Notes under the pieces: generated by a model
Told to the model about the DNA's origin: nothing
Seen by the model: only the letters and a program-made list of their open reading frames with translations
Database searches by the model: none
DNA from: Oscillospiraceae bacterium
Lineage (GTDB): Bacteria; Bacillota; Clostridia; Oscillospirales; Acutalibacteraceae
Length of the DNA: 64,000 nucleotides
Assembly (NCBI GenBank): GCA_015065935.1
Contig: SVPI01000006.1
Span: 1 to 64,000, forward strand
Reading direction: 5' to 3'
Translations under genes and position numbers: made by a program
Shown here: positions 9,022-18,205 of the stretch, piece by piece
Position numbering within the stretch: position 1 is the first letter of the stretch
Layout of the letters: the number at the start of each line of letters is the position of its first letter

Positions 9022-10415
9022 TTGCAAAATTCGTACATTGCACGGTAGCACATATAAACATCAAGCTTTGCGGTGGTTTCAAAGGGGGCGTGCATTGAAA
9101 GCACGGGAACGCCTAAATCAACGGTATCAACACCTAAATTTGCAATGTACATTGCAACGGTGCCGCCGCCGCCTGCATCAACCTTACCAAGCTCGCCTGT
9201 CTGCCAGATAATGCCGCTGTCATCAAGCATTTTTCTTACAAATGCCACATATTCAGCGCTTGCATCGGAGGTGCCGCTTTTTCCCCTGGCGCCTGTGTAC
9301 TTTGTAACAACAACACCGTAGTTAACAAAGCTTGCGTTTCTTCTTTCCATAACATCCTGGAAGGTGGGGTCGGTTGCGGCGTTAACATCGGCAGAAAGGC
9401 ATTTTGAATTTCTAAGCGCAACGCTGCCTCTGCCGCCCTGCATAACTGCCAAATCCTCGGCCAAATCGCGGATGAAATCGGAGTTCATACCTGTGTTTCC
9501 GTCGGAGCCAACCTCCTCCTTATCGGCAAGAACGGCAATGGCGGTGTGCTTCGGAACGCCGATGTCAATAATTGCCTTTAAAGCGGGATATGCGCAAACG
9601 CGGTCATCCTGACCGTAAGCGCCGATTAAAGAGCGGTCAAAACCGATATCACAAGCCTTTTGAGCGGGAACACACTCAAGCTCGGCAGAGAGGAAATCCT
9701 CCTCCTTTACGCCGTATTTCTCAAAGAGAATTTTTAAAATGTTAAGCTTTACAAGCTCACTTCCCTCATCATCCTTAAAGGGGCAGGAGCCAACGAGGAC
9801 ATTGAGTTCTTCGCCGCGAATGCCATCGCTCAAGGTGCGCTTGCTCTGCTCCTGTGCTAAATGGGGTAAAAGGTCGTTAACAACGAACTTTGGCTCGTCA
9901 TCCTTTTCGCCTATGCAAACCTTAACTACCTCGCCATCGGCTTTAACAATAACACCGTGGAGAGCCAGGGGAACGGCGGTCCACTGGTATTTCTTTATTC
10001 CACCGTAATAGTGGGTTTTGAAAAGGGCAAGCTCAATTTCCTCATAAAGGGGGTTGGGCTTTAAATCAAGGCGGGGGGAGTCGATATGGGCGGCGGTAAT
10101 GCGCATTCCCTTTTCTACAGGCTCGGTACCGATAACGGCAAAGGCAACGCTTTTTCCGCGGTTATTAACATAAACCCTATCGCCTGCATTATATTTTTTG
10201 CCGATAACGAATTCGGTAAAGCCTGCCTCTTTAGCAAGGCGAATAGCCTCCTCGGTTGCCTCGCGCTCGGTTTTTGCGGCATCTAAATAAGCCTTGTAGT
10301 CCTCGCAAAAGGCATTTGCCTTTTCCATTTCATTCTCGCTTATCCTCATTAAACCGTTTTTGCGGTTTATGGCAAGCTCCTCTGCCCACTGTTTTGCTGT
10401 TTTAACTTCGCTCAT
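9018..10415 (-). CDS. apeB: M18 family zinc aminopeptidase
   Basis: Cytoplasmic metallo-aminopeptidase of the M18 (aspartyl aminopeptidase-like) family, 465 residues. Metal and catalytic residues are visible in order: TAAHIDSPRLDLKP (His, Asp), GAYGQDDRVCAYPAL (bridging Asp), ADKEEVGSDGNTGMNS (Glu-Glu) and LSMHAPFETT (His). It releases N-terminal residues from peptides; the preferred residue is not readable. It overlaps coaE upstream by 4 bases and DUF1653 downstream by 4. The symbol follows the usual naming of Clostridium M18 enzymes. Confidence 0.93.
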   Translation of the reverse strand: MSEVKTAKQWAEELAINRKNGLMRISENEMEKANAFCEDYKAYLDAAKTEREATEEAIRLAKEAGFTEFVIGKKYNAGDRVYVNNRGKSVAFAVIGTEPVEKGMRITAAHIDSPRLDLKPNPLYEEIELALFKTHYYGGIKKYQWTAVPLALHGVIVKADGEVVKVCIGEKDDEPKFVVNDLLPHLAQEQSKRTLSDGIRGEELNVLVGSCPFKDDEGSELVKLNILKILFEKYGVKEEDFLSAELECVPAQKACDIGFDRSLIGAYGQDDRVCAYPALKAIIDIGVPKHTAIAVLADKEEVGSDGNTGMNSDFIRDLAEDLAVMQGGRGSVALRNSKCLSADVNAATDPTFQDVMERRNASFVNYGVVVTKYTGARGKSGTSDASAEYVAFVRKMLDDSGIIWQTGELGKVDAGGGGTVAMYIANLGVDTVDLGVPVLSMHAPFETTAKLDVYMCYRAMYEFCK

Positions 10416-11008
10416 TGCTGGTTTCCTCCTTTAAATTCCTGCAAAAGACCTTTAAATTCCTCCTGCAGGGCTTTAATATCATTATTATTATAAATAATTT
10501 TTTGCGCTTTATTTAGATAAAACTCATCCTCTTTGCCTGCTGTCAGGCGTAGGGCGGCGGCCTCATCGCTTAAATTATCTCTTTCCTTAATGCGGCTAGT
10601 TCTCAGTTCCTTATCCGCCAAAACTGCAACACTCAGGCAGCAGATTTCATCTATGCCGCTTTCAAACAGTGTTGGAGCATCGAGAATAACCGTTTGCTCC
10701 TCTTTTTCCTCAATTTCTCTTAAAATAGCATAGGTCACAAAGGGAAAAACCGTTTCATTTAAAAGCTGGGTTGCCTCCTTTGAGGCAAAGGCTTTAAGGG
10801 CTAGTGCTTTGCGGTTCACCCTGCCGTTTTCTATAGTGTCCTCCCCAAAGGCGGCGGCCACTGCTTTTATGCAGTCGGCATCGGTTTCAAAGAGACCGTG
10901 CACCACGGTATCGCAGTCAATAAAAGCGGCGCCAAAATTTTCGGATACCTGCCTTAAGGATGATTTTCCTGCCCCTGTGGGGCCTGTTAGTCCGATAATA
11001 TTTTTCAT
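10412..11008 (-). CDS. coaE: dephospho-CoA kinase
   Basis: Phosphorylates the 3'-hydroxyl of dephospho-CoA, the last step of CoA synthesis. At 198 residues it is full-length. The P-loop is GLTGPTGAGKSS (residues 5-16), slightly different from the usual GLTGGIGSGKS; FIDCDTVVH carries the acceptor-site Asp and VILDAPTLFESG the following conserved segment. It overlaps the Sua5 and apeB genes by 4 bases on each side, in the middle of the long operon. Confidence 0.94.
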   Translation of the reverse strand: MKNIIGLTGPTGAGKSSLRQVSENFGAAFIDCDTVVHGLFETDADCIKAVAAAFGEDTIENGRVNRKALALKAFASKEATQLLNETVFPFVTYAILREIEEKEEQTVILDAPTLFESGIDEICCLSVAVLADKELRTSRIKERDNLSDEAAALRLTAGKEDEFYLNKAQKIIYNNNDIKALQEEFKGLLQEFKGGNQQ

Positions 11009-12027
11009 AGTGTTATCACCTTAAACCCTGCGGCTCTTATCAGTCTGTTATAAACCGCAAGGCCCACCCCTGTTTTTTCGGGGGCGTGTACATAGGCCTC
11101 ATCAGCTTCAAGGGTGTCAATTTTCCGCAGCATATCAAAAAGATTTTTAGCCAGCGTTTCGGCGCTGTCACTGCTTCCATAAACCAGCTTTTCTATGGTT
11201 ATTTTCTCGGCTTCATCTTCAAAGCAAAGGGCAACTGCGTTCTCACGGTGGTTTACATAATCACAAAACGCCCTGCTCTCCCCTTCCACCAAAAAGACCT
11301 GCTTTTTAGGGGCATAGTGCTTATATTTCATTCCCGGAGATGCCGCCTGCTCGCCGCTTTCCAGCTCCTTTAAAACGGCGGGGTCAATAACCAAATCGGG
11401 CAAAAATTCTCTGAGCTGTTCGGCTGTAACTGCACCGGGGCGCAGTAGCCTTGGTGGGTGGGTAACCAGTGTTACAACGGTGGATTCAACGCCGACGGCG
11501 CAGTCCTCCCCCATTAAAACGGCATCAATTTTGCCGTTTAGGTCGGCAACAACGTGGGATGCCTTTGTTGGAGAAGGCGAGCCCGAAAGGTTTGCCGAGG
11601 GTGCCGCTAGGGGCAACCCGCTTGTTTTTATAAGCTCAAGGGCGGTTTCATTTTTAGGGCACCTTACCGCAACGGTGTCGAGCCCTGCCGAAACGCTTTC
11701 ACACACATTTTCTCCCTTTGGCAAAACAAGGGTCAGCGGCCCCGGCCAAAATTTTTCAGCCAGACGGAAAACCACATCGGGAATTTCCTTTGCCACTTTA
11801 AAAAGCATTTTAACATCGCTTATGTGAACGATTAGGGGATTGTCCTGAGGTCTGCCCTTGGCGGTAAAAATTTTTGCAACCGCACTATCTGACAGTGCGC
11901 TTGCGGCAAGGCCGTAAACCGTTTCGGTAGGCACAGCCACTGTGCCGCCGTTTTTTAAAATTTCGGCGGCGGTGTTTAGGGAGCCTTGCCTTTGTTCCTC
12001 ATTTAAAAATAACTGTTTTGTTTTCAT
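11005..12027 (-). CDS. sua5: L-threonylcarbamoyladenylate synthase, Sua5 type
   Basis: Makes threonylcarbamoyl-AMP from threonine, bicarbonate and ATP for the t6A37 modification of ANN-decoding tRNAs. The 340 residues comprise the YrdC domain (about 15-205; GGTVAVPTETVYGLAA, KGRPQDNPLIVHI, SANLSGSPSPT) and the extra C-terminal Sua5 domain (about 230-340; SPGMKYKHYAPK), so it is the long Sua5 form, not the short TsaC. It starts one base after prfA ends. Confidence 0.95.
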   Translation of the reverse strand: MKTKQLFLNEEQRQGSLNTAAEILKNGGTVAVPTETVYGLAASALSDSAVAKIFTAKGRPQDNPLIVHISDVKMLFKVAKEIPDVVFRLAEKFWPGPLTLVLPKGENVCESVSAGLDTVAVRCPKNETALELIKTSGLPLAAPSANLSGSPSPTKASHVVADLNGKIDAVLMGEDCAVGVESTVVTLVTHPPRLLRPGAVTAEQLREFLPDLVIDPAVLKELESGEQAASPGMKYKHYAPKKQVFLVEGESRAFCDYVNHRENAVALCFEDEAEKITIEKLVYGSSDSAETLAKNLFDMLRKIDTLEADEAYVHAPEKTGVGLAVYNRLIRAAGFKVITL

Positions 12028-13101
12028 TTAGTTTTCTTCCGATTTTAACATTTCCGCGCGGTAGAAGGTTATAAGGGAATCTATAACCTCGTCCATATCG
12101 CCGTTTAAAATCTGCTCAATTTTATAAAGGGTTAAACCAATTCTATGGTCGGTAACGCGGCCCTGGGGATAGTTATAGGTTCTGATTCTTTCACTTCGGT
12201 CTCCCGTTCCAACCTGTGCCTTTCGCTCTCCTGCAATGGCATCGTTTTGCTCAGCCATCATCTGCTCATAAAGGCGGGAGCGAAGCACCTTCATAGCCTT
12301 GTCCTTGTTTTTGTGCTGGCTTCGTTCATCCTGACACTCAACAATAAGACCCGTTGGAATATGGGTAATTCTGATGGCCGATTCGGTTTTGTTAACGTGC
12401 TGGCCGCCCGCTCCCCCTGCGCGGTAGGTATCAATCTGCAAATCGGCAGGGTTAATTTCAAGTTCAACCTCTTCTGCTTCAGGCAGTACTGCAACGGTTA
12501 CGGTTGAGGTGTGAATGCGACCCTGTGTTTCGGTTTCGGGCACACGCTGAACGCGGTGCACGCCGCTTTCATATTTAAGGCGGGAATAGGCGCCTTCGCC
12601 CTCAATCATAAAGCTGATTTCCTTAAATCCGCCAAGCTCGGTTTCGTTGGCGCCTACAATTTCGGTTTTCCAGCGGCGGGATTCGGCATACATTGAGTAC
12701 ATTCTGTAAAGTGCGCCTGCAAAAAGGGCAGCCTCCTCGCCACCTGCGCCGCCTCTTATTTCAACAATAACATTTCGGTCATCGTTGGGGTCTTTGGGCA
12801 GTAGTAAAATTTTAAGCTCCTCGGAGGTTTCCTCCATTGTTTTGCGGGCCGCCTCTAATTCCTCCTCGGCAAGGGCCTTAAAATCCTTATCAAGGCCGCT
12901 CTCGTTTAAAATTTCTCTTGCCTCGGCTTCTGCGGCCTTTGCGGCGGAATATTCGCGGAACTTTTCAACAATGGGGGTTAGCTCCTTATGCTCTTTCATC
13001 AGCTTTTTAAACTGCTCGTTATCCGACACCACCTCGGGGCGGGTTAGCAGCTCGCCGATTTCCTCATAACGGCCTTCAACAGCCTTTAATTTATCAAACA
13101 T
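12028..13101 (-). CDS. prfA: peptide chain release factor 1
   Basis: Recognises UAA and UAG stop codons and triggers peptide release. At 357 residues it is full-length, with the catalytic GGQ motif in [15 protein letters not shown] and the following [10 protein letters not shown] segment. Its glutamine is normally methylated by PrmC, whose gene is at 55281-56114 in this window instead of being next to prfA as in many Firmicutes. It overlaps the DUF951 gene by one base. Confidence 0.97.
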   Translation of the reverse strand: MFDKLKAVEGRYEEIGELLTRPEVVSDNEQFKKLMKEHKELTPIVEKFREYSAAKAAEAEAREILNESGLDKDFKALAEEELEAARKTMEETSEELKILLLPKDPNDDRNVIVEIRGGAGGEEAALFAGALYRMYSMYAESRRWKTEIVGANETELGGFKEISFMIEGEGAYSRLKYESGVHRVQRVPETETQGRIHTSTVTVAVLPEAEEVELEINPADLQIDTYRAGGAGGQHVNKTESAIRITHIPTGLIVECQDERSQHKNKDKAMKVLRSRLYEQMMAEQNDAIAGERKAQVGTGDRSERIRTYNYPQGRVTDHRIGLTLYKIEQILNGDMDEVIDSLITFYRAEMLKSEEN

Positions 13102-13292
13102 TAGTCGTTCTCTCCGTTTTTAATGATTTTCTTTATATTTTTTTCGCACTTACCCCTTGGCAGCATAACCTCTCGCCCGCAGGAAAGACAACGGATTCTG
13201 AAATCCATTCCAATTCGCAAAACGAGAAACTTATTCTCTCCGCAGGGGTGCGGTTTTTTCATAATTAAGGTATCGCCTACCGATACATCCAT
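13101..13292 (-). CDS. DUF951 protein
   Basis: A 63-residue protein of the DUF951 family: [31 protein letters not shown] then [12 protein letters not shown]. Conserved Cys residues (PHPCG and CxxCG) suggest a small metal-binding beta fold; function not established. It lies 14 bases downstream of the CDF transporter and overlaps prfA by one base. Confidence 0.9.
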   Translation of the reverse strand: MDVSVGDTLIMKKPHPCGENKFLVLRIGMDFRIRCLSCGREVMLPRGKCEKNIKKIIKNGEND

Positions 13293-13306
13293 TTAAAGTC
13301 ACCTCA

Positions 13307-14485
13307 TCAATGTGGTGTGGCATAGTCCTTATCAAAGGTTATAACAAAGAAAAATGTTGGGTCAATTTTCCGCATACCCTCGGTTACTTTTTCGCTTATC
13401 TCTTCCTCGGAAAGCTTGGCGCTTACGGGCACAACAATATCAAAAATAAGGTTGGTGCGGTTTTCGCCCTTTGGGGTCATTCTGAAATCGTGAAAGGAAA
13501 GTCGTCGGTCAATCCCTGTTAAAACAACCCTTAACTGCTCCTTGGTTTTGTTAACCGTTTCATCGTTTGTAACAATGGGGTCCATGTGAACAACCAGCTC
13601 AACCCCCAGCTTTTCATTAACCACCTTTTCGCATAAATCCACCTGCTCGTGGCAGTGAACAATATCAATGTCCACAGGCACCTCAATATGCACCGAGGCG
13701 AAAATTCTGCCTGGACCGTAGTTGTGAACAATTAAATCGTGAATTCCTATAAAGCCCTCAAAGCTTAAAATGGTTTTGTGAAGCTCATCAATTAGCTCCT
13801 TTTCGGGGGGAGTGCCAAGCAGCGGGTCGATGGTTTCCTTGGCCGATTTAATGCCTGTATATAAAATGAACAACGACATAAGCAGGCCTACATAGGCATC
13901 AATGTTAATATTGAACACAACCATAACCCCAACAGAAACCAGAATTGCAAAGGTTACAAGGGCATCGTTTAAGCTATCCTGCGCGGTTGCGGCAAGAACG
14001 CCCGAGTCCGCCGCCTTGGATAATTTTTTATTAAAAAAGAACATCCAAAGCTTTGTAAGGCTTGAAAGCAGCAGGATTATAAGGGTTATGTAGTCCACAT
14101 TGACGGCTGTGGGGGAAATAATTTTTTCCACCGAGCTTTTAAACAGCTCAAAGCCCACAAGTAAAATTAATGCCGAAACAATAAATGCCGCCATATATTC
14201 AATTCGGCCGTGACCAAATGGGTGGTCCTCATCGGCAGGCTTTCCTGCCGCCTTAAAGCCGATAAGGGTTATAACCGAGGAGGCGGTGTCGGAAAAATTA
14301 TTCATTGCATCGGCAACAACCGAAACACTGCCCGATACTATACCTAAAATAATTTTAACAACAGCCAACAGCAGGTTGCAAACAATGCCAACGGTGCCGC
14401 CAAGAACGCCGTAGCGCTCACGAACATTTTTGTCCTCGGTGTTTTTATAGTTTTTAACAAACAGTTTTAAAAGGAGTTTTGTCAT
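13307..14485 (-). CDS. cation diffusion facilitator transporter
   Basis: A 392-residue CDF-family divalent metal/proton antiporter with six membrane segments, followed by the cytoplasmic ferredoxin-like domain (about residues 225-310) and an additional C-terminal extension of about 80 residues. The metal site segments read DAMNNFSDTASS in TM2 and AAQDSLNDALVT in TM5, so the His of the zinc-type HxxxD motif is absent, and TM5 has DxxxD, as in manganese/iron-type CDF proteins. Export of Mn(II) or Fe(II) is inferred. It overlaps ddl by one base. Confidence 0.92.
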   Translation of the reverse strand: MTKLLLKLFVKNYKNTEDKNVRERYGVLGGTVGIVCNLLLAVVKIILGIVSGSVSVVADAMNNFSDTASSVITLIGFKAAGKPADEDHPFGHGRIEYMAAFIVSALILLVGFELFKSSVEKIISPTAVNVDYITLIILLLSSLTKLWMFFFNKKLSKAADSGVLAATAQDSLNDALVTFAILVSVGVMVVFNINIDAYVGLLMSLFILYTGIKSAKETIDPLLGTPPEKELIDELHKTILSFEGFIGIHDLIVHNYGPGRIFASVHIEVPVDIDIVHCHEQVDLCEKVVNEKLGVELVVHMDPIVTNDETVNKTKEQLRVVLTGIDRRLSFHDFRMTPKGENRTNLIFDIVVPVSAKLSEEEISEKVTEGMRKIDPTFFFVITFDKDYATPH

Positions 14486-15669
14486 TAAAGCTTTCCGCCC
14501 TTTGCACCCTTACTGCCGCCAAGGGAAACACCTGCTAAAATATTGGTGTCGATAGTAAAGGTAATATTTTCCTTTTCTCTCGCCCTTTTAAAGGCAAGTG
14601 ATATCATTTCATCAAGCAAATCCTTGTATTTTAAATCCGTTGCATCCCAAAGATAGAAGGCCAATGAGCCGGGAATTGTGTTAATTTCATTAGCGTAAAC
14701 GGTGTCGGTGTCCTTATCAATCATAAAGTCAATTCGAACAACGCCGTTTCCGTCAATAGCCTTAAAGATTTTGCAGGCAAGATTTCTAATTTCATTTGAA
14801 CGCTCTTCCGAAAGGTCGGCAGGGATTTTGCGGCCCAGTGAGGCCATTCCCTTTGATTTACCTGAGGACAAATATTTATCCTCATAGGATAAAATTTCAT
14901 CGTTCATAAAGGGCTCCTCGCAAACCGAGGCTCTGCAGTCGGTTGCGTTTCCTAAAACCGAGCAGTTAATTTCCCTTAAATTTTCAATGGCCTTCTCCAC
15001 CAGAATTCTATCGGCAAAGGAGGCGGCAAGCTCAATGGCCTCAACAAGCTCTGCTTCATTTTTTGCCTTGGAAATTCCAACGCTGGAGCCTAAATTTATG
15101 GGCTTAACAATGGCGGGAAGTCCTATTTTACTAATAATTTCAGCCTTTATATTTTCGGCGTTTTTAGCATATTCCCTGGAATAAAATGTAACGCAATCAA
15201 GGGTGGGAAGTCCGTGGCGCTTTAAGACATCCTTAAAAACCGCCTTATCCATTCCCACAGCGGAGGCCAGCACATTACAGCCAACATAGGGCAGGCCTAA
15301 AAACTCAAGGTAGCCCTGAATGGTGCCATCCTCACAGTTGGTGCCGTGAACAACGGGGAAGGCAACATCAATAACCGTTTCGCTTTTTTTAGCGAAAACG
15401 CCTTTTACCTCTTTAACCATTAAAACCTTGTCACCCCGCCTTACAAAATTAACAGCCCAGGAGCTTTTTAAAAGGGCGGGAAGGTCGCGATAGTTTTCAA
15501 TTTTTAAAAGGTTATCCCCTGTAAACATTTCTCCGTTTTTGGTAACGTAAACAGGAATAACATTATATTTTTCGGTATCCATACTAAGCATTGCCTGAAC
15601 AGCCGAGATAATAGATACCTCGTGCTCAACGCTCATACAGCCGAAGAAAAAAGCAACATTTGTTTTCAT
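14485..15669 (-). CDS. ddl: D-alanine--D-alanine ligase family protein
   Basis: ATP-grasp ligase that joins two D-alanines for the peptidoglycan stem. Visible motifs are SVEHEVSIISA near the N-terminus, the HGTNCEDGTIQG substrate loop, KPINLGSSVGI, and SYEDKYLS in the omega loop, whose Tyr resembles the D-Ala-specific type and not the VanA type. At 394 residues it is longer than DdlB (about 306). The ATG at 15669 is chosen; a GTG three codons upstream abuts AGGAA and leaves no spacer. It follows the MurF-like gene by 14 bases. Confidence 0.9.
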   Translation of the reverse strand: MKTNVAFFFGCMSVEHEVSIISAVQAMLSMDTEKYNVIPVYVTKNGEMFTGDNLLKIENYRDLPALLKSSWAVNFVRRGDKVLMVKEVKGVFAKKSETVIDVAFPVVHGTNCEDGTIQGYLEFLGLPYVGCNVLASAVGMDKAVFKDVLKRHGLPTLDCVTFYSREYAKNAENIKAEIISKIGLPAIVKPINLGSSVGISKAKNEAELVEAIELAASFADRILVEKAIENLREINCSVLGNATDCRASVCEEPFMNDEILSYEDKYLSSGKSKGMASLGRKIPADLSEERSNEIRNLACKIFKAIDGNGVVRIDFMIDKDTDTVYANEINTIPGSLAFYLWDATDLKYKDLLDEMISLAFKRAREKENITFTIDTNILAGVSLGGSKGAKGGKL

Positions 15670-15683
15670 TTTTAACACACTTC

Positions 15684-17264
15684 CTACTTAAGATAGTTAT
15701 CGGGCAGGTCGTTTTCAACCAGCAAAACGGTGCCGCTTTTGGCAAAGGGCTCAAAAATTTCCAAAGCGTTTTTAAAGCTTTCGGCAACAAAAAGGTTTTC
15801 ATTTTTAAAGCCTGCTTCCTTCGCCCCCTTAACAATGGGCTCGCTACGCTTTTTGCCAACGGCAATAATAACATCTGCCGCCTTTGCCGCTGCTGCGCCG
15901 AGGGAATAGTTTACATCGTATTCCCTCTCCCCCAGCTCAACAAGACCGGGGGTTATAATAACCTTAAAGCTATCCTTAAAGCGGGATAAAACGTTAACCG
16001 CCTCAAGACAGCCCTCGGGGTTAGAGTTGTAGGCATCATCAATCATAACCGAGCCGTTTTTAAATGGCTTTAGCTCTAATCGGTGTTGGGTTTGCTCTAA
16101 GCGGGATACCGCGAAGGCGATGTCCTCGTTTTTAACCCCCAGCTCTTTAGCAAGCGCCACAGCGCCGGTTATATTTATAACGTTGTGGGCTCCAAGCAGC
16201 TTTGTTGAAAGGTTAATTCTTTCGTTTTCCAAAACAACCTCAAAGGTGGTACCCTGAGCGCTGTAGACAATGTTTTCGGCCAGCGCCACAGCGCCGTCCT
16301 TTGTACCGTAGCCTATAATATCGGCTCCTCTTCCTTGCCTCTCATAAATAGGGGCAGAATTTATGTTGGCAAAAACCTTGCCATCATTTTTCTTTACGGC
16401 ATCGTAAAGCTCAAACTTTGTACTGCAAACGTTCTCCAGTGTTTTAAAGGTTTCAAGGTGCTGTTCGCCAACACTTGTTATAAGACCCATTGTGGGATTT
16501 ACAATATCGCAGATTTCCTTAATATCCCCAACATTTTTTGCACCCATTTCGCAGACGAAAATTTCGGTTTGGGGGCGCAGCTTTTCTCTTACGGTTCTCA
16601 CAACCCCCATTGGGGTGTTAAAGCTTTGTGGGGTGGCAAGCACATTAAACTTCTCGCTTAAAATTCTGGCTAGAATGAATTTAACCGAGGTCTTGCCGTA
16701 GCTACCCGTAACGCCAATAATCTTTAAATGTCTGTTAGACCTTAAAATTTTCTTGGCATCGTTTATAAAGCCCTTTGTTATTGCCTTCTCGGCAGGCTTC
16801 ATAATAATAAAGGAAGCGGCGGTTAAAAGCTCGGGGAAAATTCCCAAAATATAGCAAAGGGTAACGGCAACAATTTTAACCACGGTGTTTTGAACTAACG
16901 CAAAAAGCGCAGTGCTCACCAAAAGCAGCGCCACCGCCAGTGAGAAGGTCCTTATAATTCTTTGGGTAAAAACCAATGGCTTTATTGCCTTTTTCTGCTC
17001 TTTTATATTTTTATAAAGGCAAAAAGCGGCAAAAAGCAGGCAGATTATAAAGGCAACGGCATACCATTTAACCATAAACAGCAGGGCAACGATAACACCG
17101 AGGGCGGTTCTTGCGTAAAAGCCGAAATCGCTCTCTTCCGAAAGCCATTTAAAATATCTGCTTAAATAATAAGAGTTTTGTTGCATCATGTGCATCTGCT
17201 TTATTGCCCCCGCAGCGCCTGCAAGGCAAAGAGAAACGGCAGATAATAAAATAAAAATGTTCAT
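15684..17264 (-). CDS. MurF-like Mur ligase with N-terminal membrane domain
   Basis: The 526-residue protein has about five hydrophobic segments in residues 1-155 and then a Mur ligase central and C-terminal domain: P-loop GVTGSYGKTS (184-193), EMGAKNVGDIKEIC, SVGEQHLETF, and DDAYNSNPEG. The latter motifs are typical of MurF, which adds D-Ala-D-Ala to UDP-MurNAc-tripeptide. The normal soluble MurF N-terminal UDP-substrate domain is replaced by the membrane region, so activity on the standard precursor is uncertain; a lipid-linked substrate is possible (inference). It sits between an alpha/beta hydrolase and ddl, with gaps of 12 and 14 bases. Confidence 0.85.
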   Translation of the reverse strand: MNIFILLSAVSLCLAGAAGAIKQMHMMQQNSYYLSRYFKWLSEESDFGFYARTALGVIVALLFMVKWYAVAFIICLLFAAFCLYKNIKEQKKAIKPLVFTQRIIRTFSLAVALLLVSTALFALVQNTVVKIVAVTLCYILGIFPELLTAASFIIMKPAEKAITKGFINDAKKILRSNRHLKIIGVTGSYGKTSVKFILARILSEKFNVLATPQSFNTPMGVVRTVREKLRPQTEIFVCEMGAKNVGDIKEICDIVNPTMGLITSVGEQHLETFKTLENVCSTKFELYDAVKKNDGKVFANINSAPIYERQGRGADIIGYGTKDGAVALAENIVYSAQGTTFEVVLENERINLSTKLLGAHNVINITGAVALAKELGVKNEDIAFAVSRLEQTQHRLELKPFKNGSVMIDDAYNSNPEGCLEAVNVLSRFKDSFKVIITPGLVELGEREYDVNYSLGAAAAKAADVIIAVGKKRSEPIVKGAKEAGFKNENLFVAESFKNALEIFEPFAKSGTVLLVENDLPDNYLK

Positions 17265-17276
17265 TTAACTATTCCT

Positions 17277-18035
17277 CTACCCTAAAAAACTGTTTAATAT
17301 TGCAATGGTCTGAGCGGGCGCCTCGGCAAAGGCGAAATGTCCCGCACCCTTTATAACACAAAGGCCTGCATCATTAATAAGGCTTTCAATAATTTTAGCG
17401 TCAGCCAGGGGGGTGGCTGTATCGTTTTCACCCCAAATAAGCAGGGTTGATGCCTTTATGCTCGGTAAAATATCACGAAGGTCGGTATTAACAAGGGAAA
17501 CAAGGGTTTGCCTTAGCACAGGCGGCGCGGCATTATAATCAGCCGAGCCATAGTGCTTTCTTGCTTTGTCCAGCAGACCTGCCGAAAAATTCTTTATAAT
17601 CGGCAGGGTTAAAACCCATTTAATTGCCTTAAAGCTTTTGGCTCTGAATTTTTGTTTTGCGGTTTTTTTAGGAATAAGACCTGCACAATCCAGCAAAACT
17701 ATTTTTTTAGGATTAACCTTTTCTTTTGCACAAAGGGAAAGGGTTACCCTGCCGCCGTGGGAGTGACCCATCATAACAGGGTCTTTAATTTCAAGTTTAT
17801 TTAAAAACTCTAAAACAAAATCCTCATAGTCAGCAAGGGTCCAGGGGCTGTCCATAATTTCACTGCCGCCGCAACCCGGGAAATTGGGTGCAATAAGGCG
17901 ATAGCGGTCCTTTAAAGCGTTCATTATAGGGGCGAAGAAACGGCTTTCCGACCCCCAACCGTGAAGGAGCACAACGGGAGCACCCTGCCCCACATCCTCA
18001 TAAATCACCTTTTTTCCCTTAACGATTATCTCCAT
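17277..18035 (-). CDS. alpha/beta hydrolase
   Basis: A 252-residue cytoplasmic alpha/beta hydrolase. Visible features are the oxyanion loop LLHGWGSES, the nucleophile elbow GHSHGG, the acid in WGENDTATPL, and the catalytic His in GAGHFAFAEAP. A helical lid lies between about residues 125 and 190. Substrate unknown. It heads the long minus-strand gene run, 12 bases before the MurF-like gene, which suggests an esterase or peptidase-like step related to that ligase and Ddl, but nothing in the sequence proves it. Confidence 0.85.
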   Translation of the reverse strand: MEIIVKGKKVIYEDVGQGAPVVLLHGWGSESRFFAPIMNALKDRYRLIAPNFPGCGGSEIMDSPWTLADYEDFVLEFLNKLEIKDPVMMGHSHGGRVTLSLCAKEKVNPKKIVLLDCAGLIPKKTAKQKFRAKSFKAIKWVLTLPIIKNFSAGLLDKARKHYGSADYNAAPPVLRQTLVSLVNTDLRDILPSIKASTLLIWGENDTATPLADAKIIESLINDAGLCVIKGAGHFAFAEAPAQTIAILNSFLG

Positions 18036-18144
18036 CTAAAATTTCCATCCTATGCAAAATTTGGCTATATACTAAATTATTATATCATTGTTTTAAAGAA
18101 AATAGAAGCATAATTTTAAAAATATTTTAATATTATATATTTAC

Positions 18145-18173
18145 TTTACAAAAAGCCCCCTTTTTGATATAAT
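18145..18173 (+). promoter_or_regulatory. dusB promoter, sigma-A type
   Basis: TTTACA (18145-18150), 17 bases, TATAAT (18168-18173), 33 bases before the dusB start. Confidence 0.8.
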
Positions 18174-18205
18174 TTTAGTATGATTTTGGGGCGGAGGTGG
18201 CACAA

